From Rubripirellula tenax (GTDB lineage: Bacteria > Planctomycetota > Planctomycetia > Pirellulales > Pirellulaceae): a stretch of 64,000 nt of DNA. A program made the translations under genes and the position numbers. The stretch spans positions 223,553-287,552 of the forward strand of contig NZ_SJPW01000008.1 in NCBI RefSeq assembly GCF_007860125.1, read 5' to 3'. Below are positions 46,996 through 57,507 of this stretch, piece by piece. Below the pieces are notes generated by a model. The model was not told the DNA's origin and did no database searches. It saw nothing but the letters and a program-made list of their open reading frames with translations. The stretch's first letter is position 1; the number at the start of each line of letters is the position of its first letter.

Positions 46996-48891
46996 ATGAC
47001 GGTTTCCCCCACCACGACCAAAAAAGTCCAGTCCGTTTCTGGAATAACTGTCCGGCTCGCCGGCGACTCGGGCGACGGGATGCAGTTGCTTGGAACGCAG
47101 TTGACCAACACCAGCGCGTTGGCGGGAAATGACGTCGCCACGTTCCCGGACTTCCCCGCGGAAATCCGAGCCCCGCGAGGTACTCGCGCCGGAGTATCGG
47201 GATTCCAAGTTCAATTCGCTAGCGAAGAGATCTTCACGCCCGGTGATGTCTTGGATGCACTGGTGGTGATGAACCCTGCAGCGATGGTCACCAATTTGGG
47301 CGATCTTCGCAAAGGCGGCATCCTGATCGCCAACGAAGACGGATTCAACGACAAAGAATTCAAGCTCGCCAAAGTCGAATCGAACCCGCTTGAAGCCAGC
47401 GTGATCGAAGAAACTTACCGCGTCGTCAAAGTACCGATGACCACATTGACTCGCGATGCCGTCGCCAGCTTTGACCTTGGCGTCAAACTTGCCGATCGCT
47501 GCAAAAACTTCTTCGCGATGGGTTTGGTGTATTGGCTGTTCGGCCGATCGCTGGAGCCGACACTGAGATTCATCGAGGACAAGTTCGGTAAGAAGCCTGA
47601 TGTCGCGGCGGCCAACGTCGCGGCCCTTCGCGCCGGCTGGGCTTTCGGTGAAACGACCGAAGCGTTCGGCGAAAGCTACCAGGTCGAAGCGGCCGAGCTG
47701 AAACCGGGCACGTATCGCAACATCATGGGCAACCAAGCGATCGCGATGGGATTGGTCGCCGCTTCCAAAGTCAGTAACAAGGAAATGTTCTACGGAACGT
47801 ACCCCATCACGCCGGCAAGCGATATTTTGCACGAGCTGACGAAGTTCAAGAACTTTGGCGTTCGCACGTTCCAAGCCGAAGATGAAATCGCGGCGATCTG
47901 CGCCACGATTGGCGCCGCGTTCGGGGGAAGCATGGGCGTGACCGCCAGCAGCGGCCCCGGCATCGCGTTGAAGGGCGAAGCGATGGGGTTGGGAATGATG
48001 TTAGAGTTGCCGATGATCATCATCGACGTCCAACGTGGCGGTCCGAGTACGGGGCTGCCGACGAAGACCGAACAGAGCGACCTGTTACAGGTGATGTTCG
48101 GGCGCAATGGCGAATCCCCGTTGCCAGTATTGGCGCCGCGTTCACCCGGCGACTGTTTTGACATTGCGATCGAAGCTTGGCGAATCGCGACGGAGTGCAT
48201 GTGCCCGGTCATCATTTTGTCCGACGGATACATCGCTAACGGAAGCGAGCCATGGCGTGTGCCAAAAATGTCGGAGCTGCCGAAGATCGAAATTTCGCAC
48301 CCCGAGGGCACCGACGACGAAACTGCGTTTAAGCCTTACGCTCGCGACGAAAATCTGGCACGGCCGTGGGCGGTTCCCGGGACTCCGGGATTGATGCACC
48401 GCGTCGGTGGTCTTGAAAAAGAAGACGTGACAGGCAACGTCAGCTATGACCCCGCCAATCACCAACACATGACGAACACGCGAGCCGCGAAGGTCGCCAA
48501 CATCGCCAAGCGGATTCCCGCCCAAGATGTATTTGGCGAAACGTCAGGCGACGTGTTGGTCATTTCGTGGGGCGGGACTTACGGATCGTGTCACACTGCG
48601 GTTGATCGCATCCGAAAAGCCGGCCATAAGGTCAGCCATGCCCACGTTCGCTACATGAATCCGATGCCGGCCAACATGGGCGAACTGATGAAGTCGTTCA
48701 CGAAGGTCGTCGTTCCCGAGCTGAACACCGGACAACTGCGGATGCTGTTGCGAGCCGAACACTTGGTCGACTGCATTGGCATCAATAAAGTCCAAGGCAA
48801 GCCCTTCACAGTCACCGAGTTGGTCGAACAGATCTCAGCGATTGCGGTCGACGCGGAAGCATCCGATCCTGGCAAGCGCCACGCTTCCTAA
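46996..48891 (+). CDS. korA: 2-oxoacid:ferredoxin oxidoreductase, fused gamma-alpha subunit
   Basis: A 631-residue subunit of the enzyme that reversibly converts 2-oxoglutarate (or another 2-oxoacid) with CoA to acyl-CoA, CO2 and reduced ferredoxin. The N-terminal gamma domain (about 15-210) starts 'TVRLAGDSGDGMQLLGTQL' and has 'DFPAEIRAPRGTRAGVSGF'; the alpha domain follows with 'GNQAIAMGLVAAS', 'YGTYPITPASDILHEL', 'AEDEIAAICATIGAAFGG' and 'QRGGPSTGLPTKTEQSDL'. The gamma-alpha fusion with a separate beta subunit is the KorAB layout. korB follows by 52 bases. Confidence 0.92.
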   Translation: MTVSPTTTKKVQSVSGITVRLAGDSGDGMQLLGTQLTNTSALAGNDVATFPDFPAEIRAPRGTRAGVSGFQVQFASEEIFTPGDVLDALVVMNPAAMVTNLGDLRKGGILIANEDGFNDKEFKLAKVESNPLEASVIEETYRVVKVPMTTLTRDAVASFDLGVKLADRCKNFFAMGLVYWLFGRSLEPTLRFIEDKFGKKPDVAAANVAALRAGWAFGETTEAFGESYQVEAAELKPGTYRNIMGNQAIAMGLVAASKVSNKEMFYGTYPITPASDILHELTKFKNFGVRTFQAEDEIAAICATIGAAFGGSMGVTASSGPGIALKGEAMGLGMMLELPMIIIDVQRGGPSTGLPTKTEQSDLLQVMFGRNGESPLPVLAPRSPGDCFDIAIEAWRIATECMCPVIILSDGYIANGSEPWRVPKMSELPKIEISHPEGTDDETAFKPYARDENLARPWAVPGTPGLMHRVGGLEKEDVTGNVSYDPANHQHMTNTRAAKVANIAKRIPAQDVFGETSGDVLVISWGGTYGSCHTAVDRIRKAGHKVSHAHVRYMNPMPANMGELMKSFTKVVVPELNTGQLRMLLRAEHLVDCIGINKVQGKPFTVTELVEQISAIAVDAEASDPGKRHAS

Positions 48892-48943
48892 ACTGACCTA
48901 ACGACGTCCCACCTTACTTCTAGCACCCAACACCGATCTTTCC

Positions 48944-49951
48944 ATGTCTCTTCCTGTTTTAAAAGCTTCCGACTTCGCCTCCAACCAAGACGTCCGTTGG
49001 TGCCCCGGCTGTGGCGACTATTCGATTCTGGCACAAATGAAAAAGGTGCTGCCGGAATTGGGAGTGCCACGTGAAAAGATCGTCTTCATCAGCGGCATCG
49101 GGTGCAGCAGCCGATTCCCGTACTACATGAACACGTACGGCATGCACTCGATTCACGGCCGCGCGCCGGGATTCGCAACTGGCCTGAAGTCGACGCGTCC
49201 CGACTTGATGGTTTGGGTCATCACTGGGGACGGCGATGCGTTGTCCATTGGCGGTAATCACTTCATCCACATGTTGCGCCGGAACATCGACGTCAATGTG
49301 GTGCTGTTTAACAACCGCATCTATGGCTTGACCAAGGGGCAATACAGCCCGACCAGCAAAGAAGGCCAGATCACCAAGAGCACGCCGATGGGATCGATCG
49401 ACCATCCATTGATGCCGTTGTCGTTGGCACTGGCGGCGGAAGCGACGTTTGTGGCGCGATCCATCGACGCCCACGTCAAACATTTGGGCGAAACGCTCGC
49501 CCGTGCGGCCGCTCACAAGGGAACGTCCTTGGTCGAGGTTTACCAAAACTGCAACGTCTTCAACGACGGCGCGATGGCATATGCCCAAGAGAAGAAACAG
49601 CGCGCCGACAACGTCATCGAACTTGAACACGGCAAGCCGCTTATCTTCTCGGGCGGAACCAAGGGGATTCGCTTGGTCGGCAATCACTTGGAAATCGTCA
49701 ACACGGCCGATGTCCCCACGGACGACTTGCTGATCCACGATGAAAAGTCGCCCAACCCGTCGATCCACATGATGCTGGCCCGCATGAGCTACCCCGAAAT
49801 GCCGGAACCGATCGGAGTCTTCCGAGCCGTCGAGGGCGTCGCAACTTATGACGACCAAATCAATCAGCAGGTCGAATTGGCAAGAAGCAAAAAGGGCGAA
49901 GGCGACCTTGAGAAACTGTTCGCCGCCGGGGACACCTGGACCGTGAAGTAA
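48944..49951 (+). CDS. korB: 2-oxoacid:ferredoxin oxidoreductase, beta subunit
   Basis: A 335-residue partner of the upstream KorA. The N-terminal 'VRWCPGCGDYSILAQM' holds cysteines that bind the iron-sulfur cluster, and the thiamine diphosphate motif is seen in 'WVITGDGDALSIGGNHFIH...VVLFNNRIYGLTKGQYSPTS'. The final segment is the short C-terminal helix of the family. It acts in the cytoplasm as a heterotetramer with KorA; the ferredoxin is not encoded here. Co-directional with korA and probably the same operon. Confidence 0.93.
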   Translation: MSLPVLKASDFASNQDVRWCPGCGDYSILAQMKKVLPELGVPREKIVFISGIGCSSRFPYYMNTYGMHSIHGRAPGFATGLKSTRPDLMVWVITGDGDALSIGGNHFIHMLRRNIDVNVVLFNNRIYGLTKGQYSPTSKEGQITKSTPMGSIDHPLMPLSLALAAEATFVARSIDAHVKHLGETLARAAAHKGTSLVEVYQNCNVFNDGAMAYAQEKKQRADNVIELEHGKPLIFSGGTKGIRLVGNHLEIVNTADVPTDDLLIHDEKSPNPSIHMMLARMSYPEMPEPIGVFRAVEGVATYDDQINQQVELARSKKGEGDLEKLFAAGDTWTVK

Positions 49952-50083
49952 TTTGGCAGCAACCTTGATCGTTTCACTTTCCACCCATTACACCGCGTCC
50001 GTAGCTCCATAGCATCGTGGACCAGTGTTTTTGGGTTGGCGAGAGACGAGTGAATCTGAAAACTGAAATCGGGAGATTTTTTG

Positions 50084-51025
50084 ATGGCAAGAAGCAAAAG
50101 CTACTCGGACATTACCAAGGCTGTCGGCGACACCCCGATGATCCAGATCAACCGCCTAGTTCCCGCCGGCGGAGCGACGGTTTTCGCAAAGTGCGAATTC
50201 TATAACCCGCTCAACAGCGTCAAGGACCGCATCGGCGCGGCCATGATCGCCGCTGGTGAACGAGACGGATTGATCAACAAAGAAACTCACATTGTTGAAC
50301 CGACCAGCGGCAACACCGGCATCGCGTTGGCATTCGTTTGCGCCGCCAAGGGTTACAAGCTGACGCTGACGATGCCTGAGTCGATGTCAGTAGAACGACG
50401 CGCACTGCTGCGAGCGATGGGCGCGAACTTGGTTCTGACCCCGGCCGGCGACGGCATGAAAGGTGCCATCAATCGTGCGATGGAATTGGTCGAAAGCACG
50501 CCCAACGCCTACATGCCCCAGCAATTCGAAAACCCTGCCAACCCCGCGATTCACGAAGCGACCACCGGTCCCGAAATCTGGGAAGACAGCGGTCACAACA
50601 TCGACGCGATCGTCGCGGGAGTGGGCACCGGTGGCACCATCACCGGTGTGGCGAAGTTTTTGAAAAAGCAAAATCCGAACTTCAAGGCCTTTGCCGTTGA
50701 GCCGACGCATTCGCCCGTGATTAGCGGCGGCGCCCCCGGCAAACACCGTATCCAAGGCATCGGCGCGGGCTTCGTCCCAAAGAACTTGGACGTTTCGATC
50801 GTTGACGACGTCGTTCAAGTCGATGACGAAGATGCGTTCGAGTGGGGCCGCAAGCTGGCCAAGATGGAAGGCATCGTTGGTGGCATCAGCAGCGGAGCCA
50901 ACATGTGGGCAGCCGCACAAGTCGCCGCACGTCCCGATATGAAGGGCAAGCGCATCGTCACGATCATGTGCAGCCTCGGCGAACGCTACCTCAGCACGCC
51001 ACTGTTCGGCGATCTCGGCCTGTAG
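50084..51025 (+). CDS. cysK: cysteine synthase A (O-acetylserine sulfhydrylase)
   Basis: Forms L-cysteine from O-acetylserine and sulfide with PLP. A 313-residue protein starting at the ATG of 'MARSKSYSDITKAVGDTPMI' (GGGAG upstream; a TTG 3 bases earlier is less likely). PLP-binding Lys47 is in 'NPLNSVKDRIG', the substrate loop is 'EPTSGNTGIALAF', the phosphate-binding loop is 'GVGTGGTITGVAKFL', and the final 'GGISSGANMWAA' Ser binds the pyridine nitrogen. The partner serine acetyltransferase is encoded 8.5 kb downstream on the other strand, on the far side of the inorganic-carbon operon. Confidence 0.95.
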   Translation: MARSKSYSDITKAVGDTPMIQINRLVPAGGATVFAKCEFYNPLNSVKDRIGAAMIAAGERDGLINKETHIVEPTSGNTGIALAFVCAAKGYKLTLTMPESMSVERRALLRAMGANLVLTPAGDGMKGAINRAMELVESTPNAYMPQQFENPANPAIHEATTGPEIWEDSGHNIDAIVAGVGTGGTITGVAKFLKKQNPNFKAFAVEPTHSPVISGGAPGKHRIQGIGAGFVPKNLDVSIVDDVVQVDDEDAFEWGRKLAKMEGIVGGISSGANMWAAAQVAARPDMKGKRIVTIMCSLGERYLSTPLFGDLGL

Positions 51026-51376
51026 CAACGGATCAGTTGTGATTTTTTGAGAATGTCTCATCTGAATGTCGCCTGTTGCTCGGCAAAAGGCTTGGCAGAT
51101 GACGCTACTTTCGCAGAGCGAAAGACGAAATCATAAAGTCAAAACCAAGGCGCGACTCGCATCCATGAGGCCAACATCCCATGGCCTTCTTGCACTGTTG
51201 CGGTGCATGGCGGAAACACGCCACACCACCGCGTTTTCTATTGGGATTTGTTAGATAAAATACGAGTCGGACGTGGGATGCCAACTTTCGCGGCAACTCG
51301 CATACAGTACGCTACGGACAAAACGGGGCCAAGAGAAAGGGCCGCGTCCCTTCCGCTACTTTAAAACCGACTCAAC
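51026..51376. other. intergenic region upstream of the dab operon
   Basis: A 351-base gap with no gene. It has a perfect short hairpin CTTTCGC-AGA-GCGAAAG (51108-51124) and weaker ones (TGAGA-ATG-TCTCA, 51047-51059). It must carry the dab operon promoter and any CO2-responsive operator, neither of which I can identify. Confidence 0.45.
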
Positions 51377-51847
51377 ATGCGCGACACGTCATCCAGTGTT
51401 GTTTCATCCGATCCATCTTTTTCGACGACTTCGTCGACCGGATTGAAGTCGCAAGTCTCTGCTGAAACCGTTGACCGAATCAAGCATGCCATCGAGCACG
51501 CGACGCACTATCTGCCGTCGCAGGGCCCGATCTCGATCTTCGTTCACCACAACACGCTGCACTCGTTCGAGGATCTGCCGTTCGAGGAAGCGGTGCTCGC
51601 CGGTGGTGCGATGTACGACTGCCAGCCGTATCTTTCCGAGGGCCGCTACCGCGAAGCACTCCGACGTGGCCGGATCACCCTGGACGAACTTCGCGACGTG
51701 TTGCTGGATGATCTGGGGGACGAAGCCGACGATTTGGTCGCCAGCTTCGGAACGCTGTACACATTGCGTTTGTCGATGCTACAGATGCCGCCTCACGAAG
51801 CCCCGACGCCGAGTTGCAATGGTTGTTGGCGGAATCGGATCTGCTGA
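51377..51847 (+). CDS. dabA: DabA (DUF2309) N-terminal fragment, frameshifted
   Basis: The first 141 codons encode the conserved DabA N terminus: 'ATHYLPSQGPISIFVHHNTL' with 'HSFEDLPFEEAVLAGGAMYD', and 'LYTLRLSMLQM'. After 'PPHEAP' near 51802 the frame runs into unrelated sequence and stops. The protein continues in the next reading frame (51814-54552), where '[17 protein letters not shown]' fits the family. One extra C at the CCCC run 51801-51804 would join the two as HEAPDAELQ. So this is the 5' part of a single dabA broken by a one-base loss, a sequencing error, or a site of frameshifting. Confidence 0.85.
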   Translation: MRDTSSSVVSSDPSFSTTSSTGLKSQVSAETVDRIKHAIEHATHYLPSQGPISIFVHHNTLHSFEDLPFEEAVLAGGAMYDCQPYLSEGRYREALRRGRITLDELRDVLLDDLGDEADDLVASFGTLYTLRLSMLQMPPHEAPTPSCNGCWRNRIC

Positions 51848-54552
51848 AGAAGTTTAACGAATCGGTGCCCACGCAGGTCGCCGATCGGATGGTCGGCGGA
51901 ACGCATCAATGGGTTTACCGCCATCGAGACAATAAGCAAAACGAATCCGACGGCAACACCGACGGATCGGTCAAGCAACTGGACGCTCCTGACGCCGCAC
52001 TGCTCGCGTCAATGCTGAAGCAATTTCGAGATCACAACATCGATTCCTGGTCAAAGTCGAAGTGGACCGCGTTTGTTTTGGAACTGCTTTGGAATGTCTG
52101 TCATCGCGGCGTCGAACAAGCCGGGCTCGCCGCGCCGACGCTGCCTCGCCCGCTGCGTCATCGCGACAGTTTGCTGCGAGCGACCGGCGTCGATTCAGAT
52201 CAGCTGGTCCACGAAGTGATGATTCGGTTTTGCGGAGTCTTTTTGGACCAAGGCTTTGCCGGATTGTCGCTGCCACTTCGCGAATCCGGGTTTGCGGCGT
52301 CGTTCGCGAACTTGTATTTGCAACCGATGTCGATCATGCCGTCATGGATGAAGCCGATGCGGGCAGAACTGGCGTCGATCGCCATGGGCGGCTTCGACGT
52401 GCATCGTTCGATCGCTCAATCGCTTCAATCGCTGGGCGTCGACGACACCGAGCAGAAGGATTATATCCACCAAACGATGCTGGCCCTGCGAGGTTGGGCG
52501 GGAATGATATGGCAGATGGAAACCGCCGCACCGTTCTTTCCCATGCCCGCGCCGGCCGGATCATTAGCCGAGTTCATCGCGATCCACTTGATGCTGGAAC
52601 GGCACGCGATTGCCGATGCGGGAAAACGCTTATACGGAACGACCGATCTGCACCAGATTCATTCGCATACATCAGCCAAAGCCGCCACCGTGCCCGTCGC
52701 GTCGGTCGAGCAGCGAACCTACACCGTTTTTCAACTCGCTCAAACCGGCGGCTGGATGCCCGACCAATTGCTCGCCATGTCCCAGCCGCAATGGCAGCGA
52801 CTGATCGGCGCGATCGAGTCGTTCACGGAACACGATCGACGCCGCATCTTTCATTTGGCTTTCGAGAAACACTATCGAACCGACACGCTGAACGCCATCG
52901 TCAATCATGGCAAGCGAGTTGCGATGCGGCCGAAACAGGAAGTCAAGACGCCGCCCGCTTACCAAGCCATCTTTTGCATCGACGATCGCGAAGAGTCCAT
53001 TCGTCGTCATTTGGAAGAAGCCGATCCCGCATGCGAGACGTCCTCGGCGGCCGGATTTTTTGCCGTCGCGATGTACTACCAAGGCGCTGATCACGCACAC
53101 TATCGTCCACTGTGTCCGAACGTGATCACGCCGTCACACTACGTTCGCGAAGAGCCGTTGTTTTCGTCGGTCGAAGACAACGAGAAACGCGCCCAGCGGC
53201 GTCGACGCATCGGCGCCGTCACCCACCAAGTGCACGCCAGTTCGCGGACCATGTTGGGCGGTTGGATCACGGGCATCTTTGGCGCCGTCGCGACCTTCCC
53301 GATGGTGGCTCGCATCATGGCGCCCAGATTGACGTCGCAGGTACGCGAGTTGGTCGGTTCGCTTACGCGCCCCCCGGCCACCGAACTCCATATCGAGCGG
53401 ATCACCGAAGAACCGGGCCAGGACTTTGACGCGCTCGGGTACAGCTTGCCCGAAATGGCGACGATTGTCGTTCGAATTTTGCAAGACATTGGGATGGTCG
53501 AGAGCTTGCCGCCGATCACGGTCTTCTTTGGACACGGTTCGAGCAGTTTGAACAACCCGCACGAATCGGCTTACAACTGTGGCGCGTGCAGCGGAGGTCG
53601 TGGCGGTCCCAACGCGCGAGCTTTCGCCATGATGGCAAACGATTCGCGTGTTCGCGCACTCGTCGCAGAGCAAGGTATCGTGTTACCCGATGACGTGCGA
53701 TTCGTCGGCGCGTACCACAATACGTGCAGTGATGATGTCGAATACTACGACTTGGATCTCTTGCCACGCAGCCACCGCAACCTGTTTCGCCGCATCGAAG
53801 CGTCGGTCAACGAAGCCCGAGCGCGAAACGCACATGAACGATCCCGCCGTTTCGAGTCCGCACCGTTGGACATGACACCGAGTCTCGCACTCGAGCACGT
53901 CGAGCAGCGCAGCGAAGATCTGTCGCAAGCCCGACCCGAATACAACCATGCCACAACGGCCATGGTCTTGGTCGGTCGTCGAGAATGGAGTCGCGGCTTG
54001 TTTTTGGACCGTCGCTCATTCTTGACGTCCTATGATCCGACGATCGATGATGAAAACGCGACCATCCTGGCTCGCATTTTGGCTGCGGCGATTCCTGTTT
54101 GCGCCGGGATCGGGTTGGAGTACTATTTTTCGACCGTCGACAACGAAGGCTACGGTTGCGGATCAAAATTGCCACACAACATTGCATCGATGTTGGGTGT
54201 GATGACGGGTGCGTCCAGCGATTTGCGCCCCGGACTTTCACAGCAGATGGTCGAGATACACGAGCCGATGCGAATCCTGTTTGTCATTGAAACGACGCCC
54301 GCACGGATGCTGGCCATCATGGCAGGCAACGAAACCATCCATCGTCTTGTCAGCGGACGGTGGGTCCAGTTGGCCGTTTATGACGCAGAGACTTCAACGA
54401 TTCAGCAGTACGTCGATGGTCAGTTCCGAGCGTATGTTCCAACGACGGACGAACTTCCAATATCGCCGTCATCGATCGATTGGTATCGAGGGCAACGCGA
54501 TCACTTGGGATTCGCAACACTGAACGCCGGCCATCCACGAGGTGAGCAATGA
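51814..54552 (+). CDS. dabA: DabA (DUF2309) inorganic carbon transporter subunit, main part
   Basis: The remaining 912 residues of DabA, the cytoplasmic zinc protein of the DAB complex, which resembles a beta-carbonic anhydrase and hydrates CO2 to bicarbonate one way, driven by its membrane partner. Zinc-ligand motifs are present: '[17 protein letters not shown]' (Cys and Asp) and '[16 protein letters not shown]...CGACSGG' (His and Cys). With the preceding fragment the total, about 1058 residues, matches the family. The reading frame upstream is broken at 51801-51804; the initiator at 51814 may not be real. It overlaps the next gene by ATGA. Confidence 0.9.
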   Translation: MQWLLAESDLLKKFNESVPTQVADRMVGGTHQWVYRHRDNKQNESDGNTDGSVKQLDAPDAALLASMLKQFRDHNIDSWSKSKWTAFVLELLWNVCHRGVEQAGLAAPTLPRPLRHRDSLLRATGVDSDQLVHEVMIRFCGVFLDQGFAGLSLPLRESGFAASFANLYLQPMSIMPSWMKPMRAELASIAMGGFDVHRSIAQSLQSLGVDDTEQKDYIHQTMLALRGWAGMIWQMETAAPFFPMPAPAGSLAEFIAIHLMLERHAIADAGKRLYGTTDLHQIHSHTSAKAATVPVASVEQRTYTVFQLAQTGGWMPDQLLAMSQPQWQRLIGAIESFTEHDRRRIFHLAFEKHYRTDTLNAIVNHGKRVAMRPKQEVKTPPAYQAIFCIDDREESIRRHLEEADPACETSSAAGFFAVAMYYQGADHAHYRPLCPNVITPSHYVREEPLFSSVEDNEKRAQRRRRIGAVTHQVHASSRTMLGGWITGIFGAVATFPMVARIMAPRLTSQVRELVGSLTRPPATELHIERITEEPGQDFDALGYSLPEMATIVVRILQDIGMVESLPPITVFFGHGSSSLNNPHESAYNCGACSGGRGGPNARAFAMMANDSRVRALVAEQGIVLPDDVRFVGAYHNTCSDDVEYYDLDLLPRSHRNLFRRIEASVNEARARNAHERSRRFESAPLDMTPSLALEHVEQRSEDLSQARPEYNHATTAMVLVGRREWSRGLFLDRRSFLTSYDPTIDDENATILARILAAAIPVCAGIGLEYYFSTVDNEGYGCGSKLPHNIASMLGVMTGASSDLRPGLSQQMVEIHEPMRILFVIETTPARMLAIMAGNETIHRLVSGRWVQLAVYDAETSTIQQYVDGQFRAYVPTTDELPISPSSIDWYRGQRDHLGFATLNAGHPRGEQ

Positions 54553-55943
54553 ACGCGACGGAACTGGTTTTTCAGGCGTTGGGCACTGCCGTCGTCGTCA
54601 GCCCGCTGATTTTGGTCGCTATCCTTGGCTTGTCGGCGCTAGTGGGTCGGGCTCTAAGTGAGACCACGATCTCGCGATTGACCCAGGCTTCGGTGCTGTT
54701 TTCGCTGATGCCGGCGATCGGCATTTTGGCGATGATGTTGATTTTGGGAACTCGATATGTTCCCATCGAATGGGGTGACTGGGTGTCGATCCCCGAACAG
54801 GACTTTCACTTTCACGTGAAGTTTGTTTTCGATCGATTGAGCGTTCCGTTTGTGATTCTGTCGTGCGTGCTGTGCGGTGTCGTGGGCGCGTTCACGCGGC
54901 GGTACCTGCACCGTGAAGACGGCTACTCACGCTTCTTTTTGTACTACGCCATGTTCTTCACTGGCATGGTGATGTCGTCGCTTGCCGGAACAATCGAAAC
55001 GCTGTTCGTCGGCTGGGAAATGGTCGGTTTGTCGTCGGCACTTTTGGTCGCCTATTTCGATCAACGTGAAAACCCGGTTCGTAGTGGACAACGCGTGTGG
55101 TCGATCTATCGCCTGTCCGATGCTGCGTTTTTGATTGCGGCAATTTCGATCCACCACATGACCGGCGAAGGTGATTTCGGCGGCTTGATGAGCAGCGGTA
55201 TATGGCCCGAAGGCACCGCGGCAGTCACGCCACAGCAGGCGTTGTTCGTTGGCGCGTTGTTGTTAGTCGCGGCAGCCGGCAAGTCCGCGTTGTTCCCGTT
55301 TTCGGGTTGGTTGCCGCGAGCAATGGAAGGACCGACACCGTCAAGTGCCATTTTCTACGGCGCCCTTTCGGTTCACTTGGGTGTGTACTTGTTGTTGCGA
55401 GTCAGCCCATTGCTTGACGTTTCGACGACGCTGCGAGTCATGGTGGTCACGTTGGGGGTCGTGTCGGCGGGATGCGGCGCGTTGATGTCGCGAGTCCAAC
55501 ACGACGTCAAGGTATCACTGGCCTACGCGTCGCTGACGCAAGTCGGAATCATCGTCGTTGAGATCGGACTGGGGCTGCACTATTTAGCGCTGGTCCACAT
55601 CATCGGCCACGCTTGCATGCGAACGATGCAACTGCTTCGTGCACCGACGTTGCTGCGAGACTACCAGAACATGGAAAACGCCATGGGCAGTCGCTTGCCG
55701 GCGGGTAAGTCTCGTCTTGCAAAGTGGATGCCCAACTCGATCGAGCAATGGTGTTATCGATTCGGCTTCGATCGAGGCTTTATGGATACGGCATTGGATC
55801 AGTGGATCGTACATCCGTTCGTGTTTCTATTCCAAAAGTTTGATTCATGGGAACGAGCGACGACGGATTGGATGTCGCACGAACCGTCACGCGAATCCGA
55901 CGCGACCAAACTGCATCCCGAATCAACGCGAAAGACTGCTTAG
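54549..55943 (+). CDS. dabB: NuoL-like proton-conducting membrane subunit (DabB-type)
   Basis: A 464-residue membrane protein with about 12 helices. It carries proton-pathway motifs of complex I antiporter subunits: '[19 protein letters not shown]' (Glu) and '[20 protein letters not shown]...[20 protein letters not shown]' (Lys and the helix-break region). It should anchor DabA and couple its action to the cation gradient. It is coupled to dabA by ATGA, and the second antiporter-like gene begins 1 base after its stop. The C-terminal 60 residues are a soluble tail ('[10 protein letters not shown]' at the end). Confidence 0.88.
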   Translation: MNATELVFQALGTAVVVSPLILVAILGLSALVGRALSETTISRLTQASVLFSLMPAIGILAMMLILGTRYVPIEWGDWVSIPEQDFHFHVKFVFDRLSVPFVILSCVLCGVVGAFTRRYLHREDGYSRFFLYYAMFFTGMVMSSLAGTIETLFVGWEMVGLSSALLVAYFDQRENPVRSGQRVWSIYRLSDAAFLIAAISIHHMTGEGDFGGLMSSGIWPEGTAAVTPQQALFVGALLLVAAAGKSALFPFSGWLPRAMEGPTPSSAIFYGALSVHLGVYLLLRVSPLLDVSTTLRVMVVTLGVVSAGCGALMSRVQHDVKVSLAYASLTQVGIIVVEIGLGLHYLALVHIIGHACMRTMQLLRAPTLLRDYQNMENAMGSRLPAGKSRLAKWMPNSIEQWCYRFGFDRGFMDTALDQWIVHPFVFLFQKFDSWERATTDWMSHEPSRESDATKLHPESTRKTA

Positions 55944-55944
55944 A

Positions 55945-57507
55945 ATGGGTGAACTTCATTTTCCCTGGATGGAAACGTCGATCCTTGTGCCGCTTGTTGG
56001 CGCGGTTTGGATCCGATTTTTTGCCAATCCCGACAATTCGTTCCGTCAAGCGATCGCGATCAGTGCCTTGACGCTTGCGTTAACAGTCGGCGAGTTGATT
56101 GACTTTGTCACGCTGGGCACGTTCGCGGCTCACGATCACTGGGCATTGATCGATTGGTTGTTTCATCAAGAAGTCTTTGTTGTTGACGAACTGAGTGCGT
56201 TTCTGTTGCCGTTGGGGGCGTTGATCCACTTGGTAACGGTGCTGTCGACATTAAGAACCAAGGCTCCCCGGTTTTCATTGACGTCGTGTTTGGTTTCCGA
56301 ATCCATCTTGTTGGCGACGTTCAGTTGTCGTGCATCGTGGACACTGGTCGCGTTGTTAACCGCCGCCACAGTGCCGGTCTATCTGGAATTGAGACGACGC
56401 CGACGCTGCACACGCATCTTCGTGTTCCATATGTCGGCATTCGTTGGATTGCTTGTCGTCGGCTGGGCGATGTTGCAGTACACGGGTTCGTCGTCTGAGT
56501 ACGTGTTGATCCCAGGCGCCCTGCTGACGGCCGCCGCACTGATCCGAAGCGGAATTGCACCCGTTCACCTTTGGATGACTGACCTTTTCGAGAAGTCAAC
56601 TTTTGGCACCGCAATCTTGTTCGTCACACCACTGACCGGCGCCTATGCGGTGATGCGATTCGTGCTACCGATCGCCCCGGCATGGGCGTTGCAAAGCATC
56701 GCGGTGCTGTCATTGACCACCGCAGTTTACGCGGGCGGCATGTCGCTGATTCAAAAAGAAGCGCGGCGGATGTTCTGTTTCCTGTTTCTAAGCCAAGCGT
56801 CGTTGGTTTTGGTAGGCTTAGAAATTGTCACGCCAATCGGCTTGACGGGAGCCCTTTGCGTTTGGTTATCCGTCGGGATGTCGCTGACCGGATTCGGAAT
56901 CACCCTTCGATGCATCGAAGCGAGAATTTCACGGATTTCGTTGGCCGATTTCCATGGACTCAATCGTCAGATGCCGACTCTTGCTGGCTTCTTCTTGCTG
57001 ACCGGACTAGCATCGATCGGGTTTCCATTCACCGTCGGCTTCGTCGGAATGGAGCTGTTGATTGACGGTGCGGTCGAGGTGTACCCGATTGTCGGAACTA
57101 TGGTTGTGATTGCAGCGGCATTGTGCGGAATTTCCGTCATGCTTGCCTACTTCCGCATCTTTACCGGACAAGCGAAAACGACGTTGATTCCGATGCATGC
57201 TCGGATGTCCGAACGAATTGCTGTTGTGATGCTTAGTGTGTTGATTATCGGTGGCGGCCTGGTTCCTCAACCCGGCGTAGCATCACGCTATCACGCGGCC
57301 AATGAACTATCGCAACAACGTCAATTGAACCCCATGACCACCGTCAACGGCGTGGTACACGAACACGTGACGGCCGCCGACGACGCAGGAGCCCCGGATC
57401 CAACTTTCTCCAACGAATCCGTCATTTTGAATCCCCCCGACCAATCACACCCGACCAATCACACCCGACCAATCACACTCGACCGATTGAAGACAACTCA
57501 ACCGTGA
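55945..57507 (+). CDS. second NuoM/NuoL-like membrane subunit of the dab operon
   Basis: A 520-residue membrane protein with about 14 helices and a soluble tail, in tandem with the NuoL-like gene. It retains the '[20 protein letters not shown]' loop and '[20 protein letters not shown]' of the family, though several charged positions of the antiporter core are less conserved than in its neighbour. Start chosen at the ATG of '[19 protein letters not shown]'; the longer frame begins inside the upstream gene. A second membrane subunit is unusual, since DAB systems generally have one DabB. The 3' end has a 14-bp triple repeat and overlaps the SulP start (GTGA). Confidence 0.85.
   Translation: MGELHFPWMETSILVPLVGAVWIRFFANPDNSFRQAIAISALTLALTVGELIDFVTLGTFAAHDHWALIDWLFHQEVFVVDELSAFLLPLGALIHLVTVLSTLRTKAPRFSLTSCLVSESILLATFSCRASWTLVALLTAATVPVYLELRRRRRCTRIFVFHMSAFVGLLVVGWAMLQYTGSSSEYVLIPGALLTAAALIRSGIAPVHLWMTDLFEKSTFGTAILFVTPLTGAYAVMRFVLPIAPAWALQSIAVLSLTTAVYAGGMSLIQKEARRMFCFLFLSQASLVLVGLEIVTPIGLTGALCVWLSVGMSLTGFGITLRCIEARISRISLADFHGLNRQMPTLAGFFLLTGLASIGFPFTVGFVGMELLIDGAVEVYPIVGTMVVIAAALCGISVMLAYFRIFTGQAKTTLIPMHARMSERIAVVMLSVLIIGGGLVPQPGVASRYHAANELSQQRQLNPMTTVNGVVHEHVTAADDAGAPDPTFSNESVILNPPDQSHPTNHTRPITLDRLKTTQP
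57437..57478. repeat. 14-bp tandem repeat, three copies
   Basis: CCGACCAATCACAC occurs three times in a row (57437-57450, 57451-57464, 57465-57478) inside the 3' end of the second antiporter-like gene. Because 14 is not a multiple of three, a change of one copy would shift the frame just before the GTGA overlap with the SulP gene. Confidence 0.9.

Noticed and set aside
57440-57480. Short repeats resembling a CRISPR array
   Set aside because: The units are 14 bp, contiguous without spacers and inside a coding gene; no cas genes are present.
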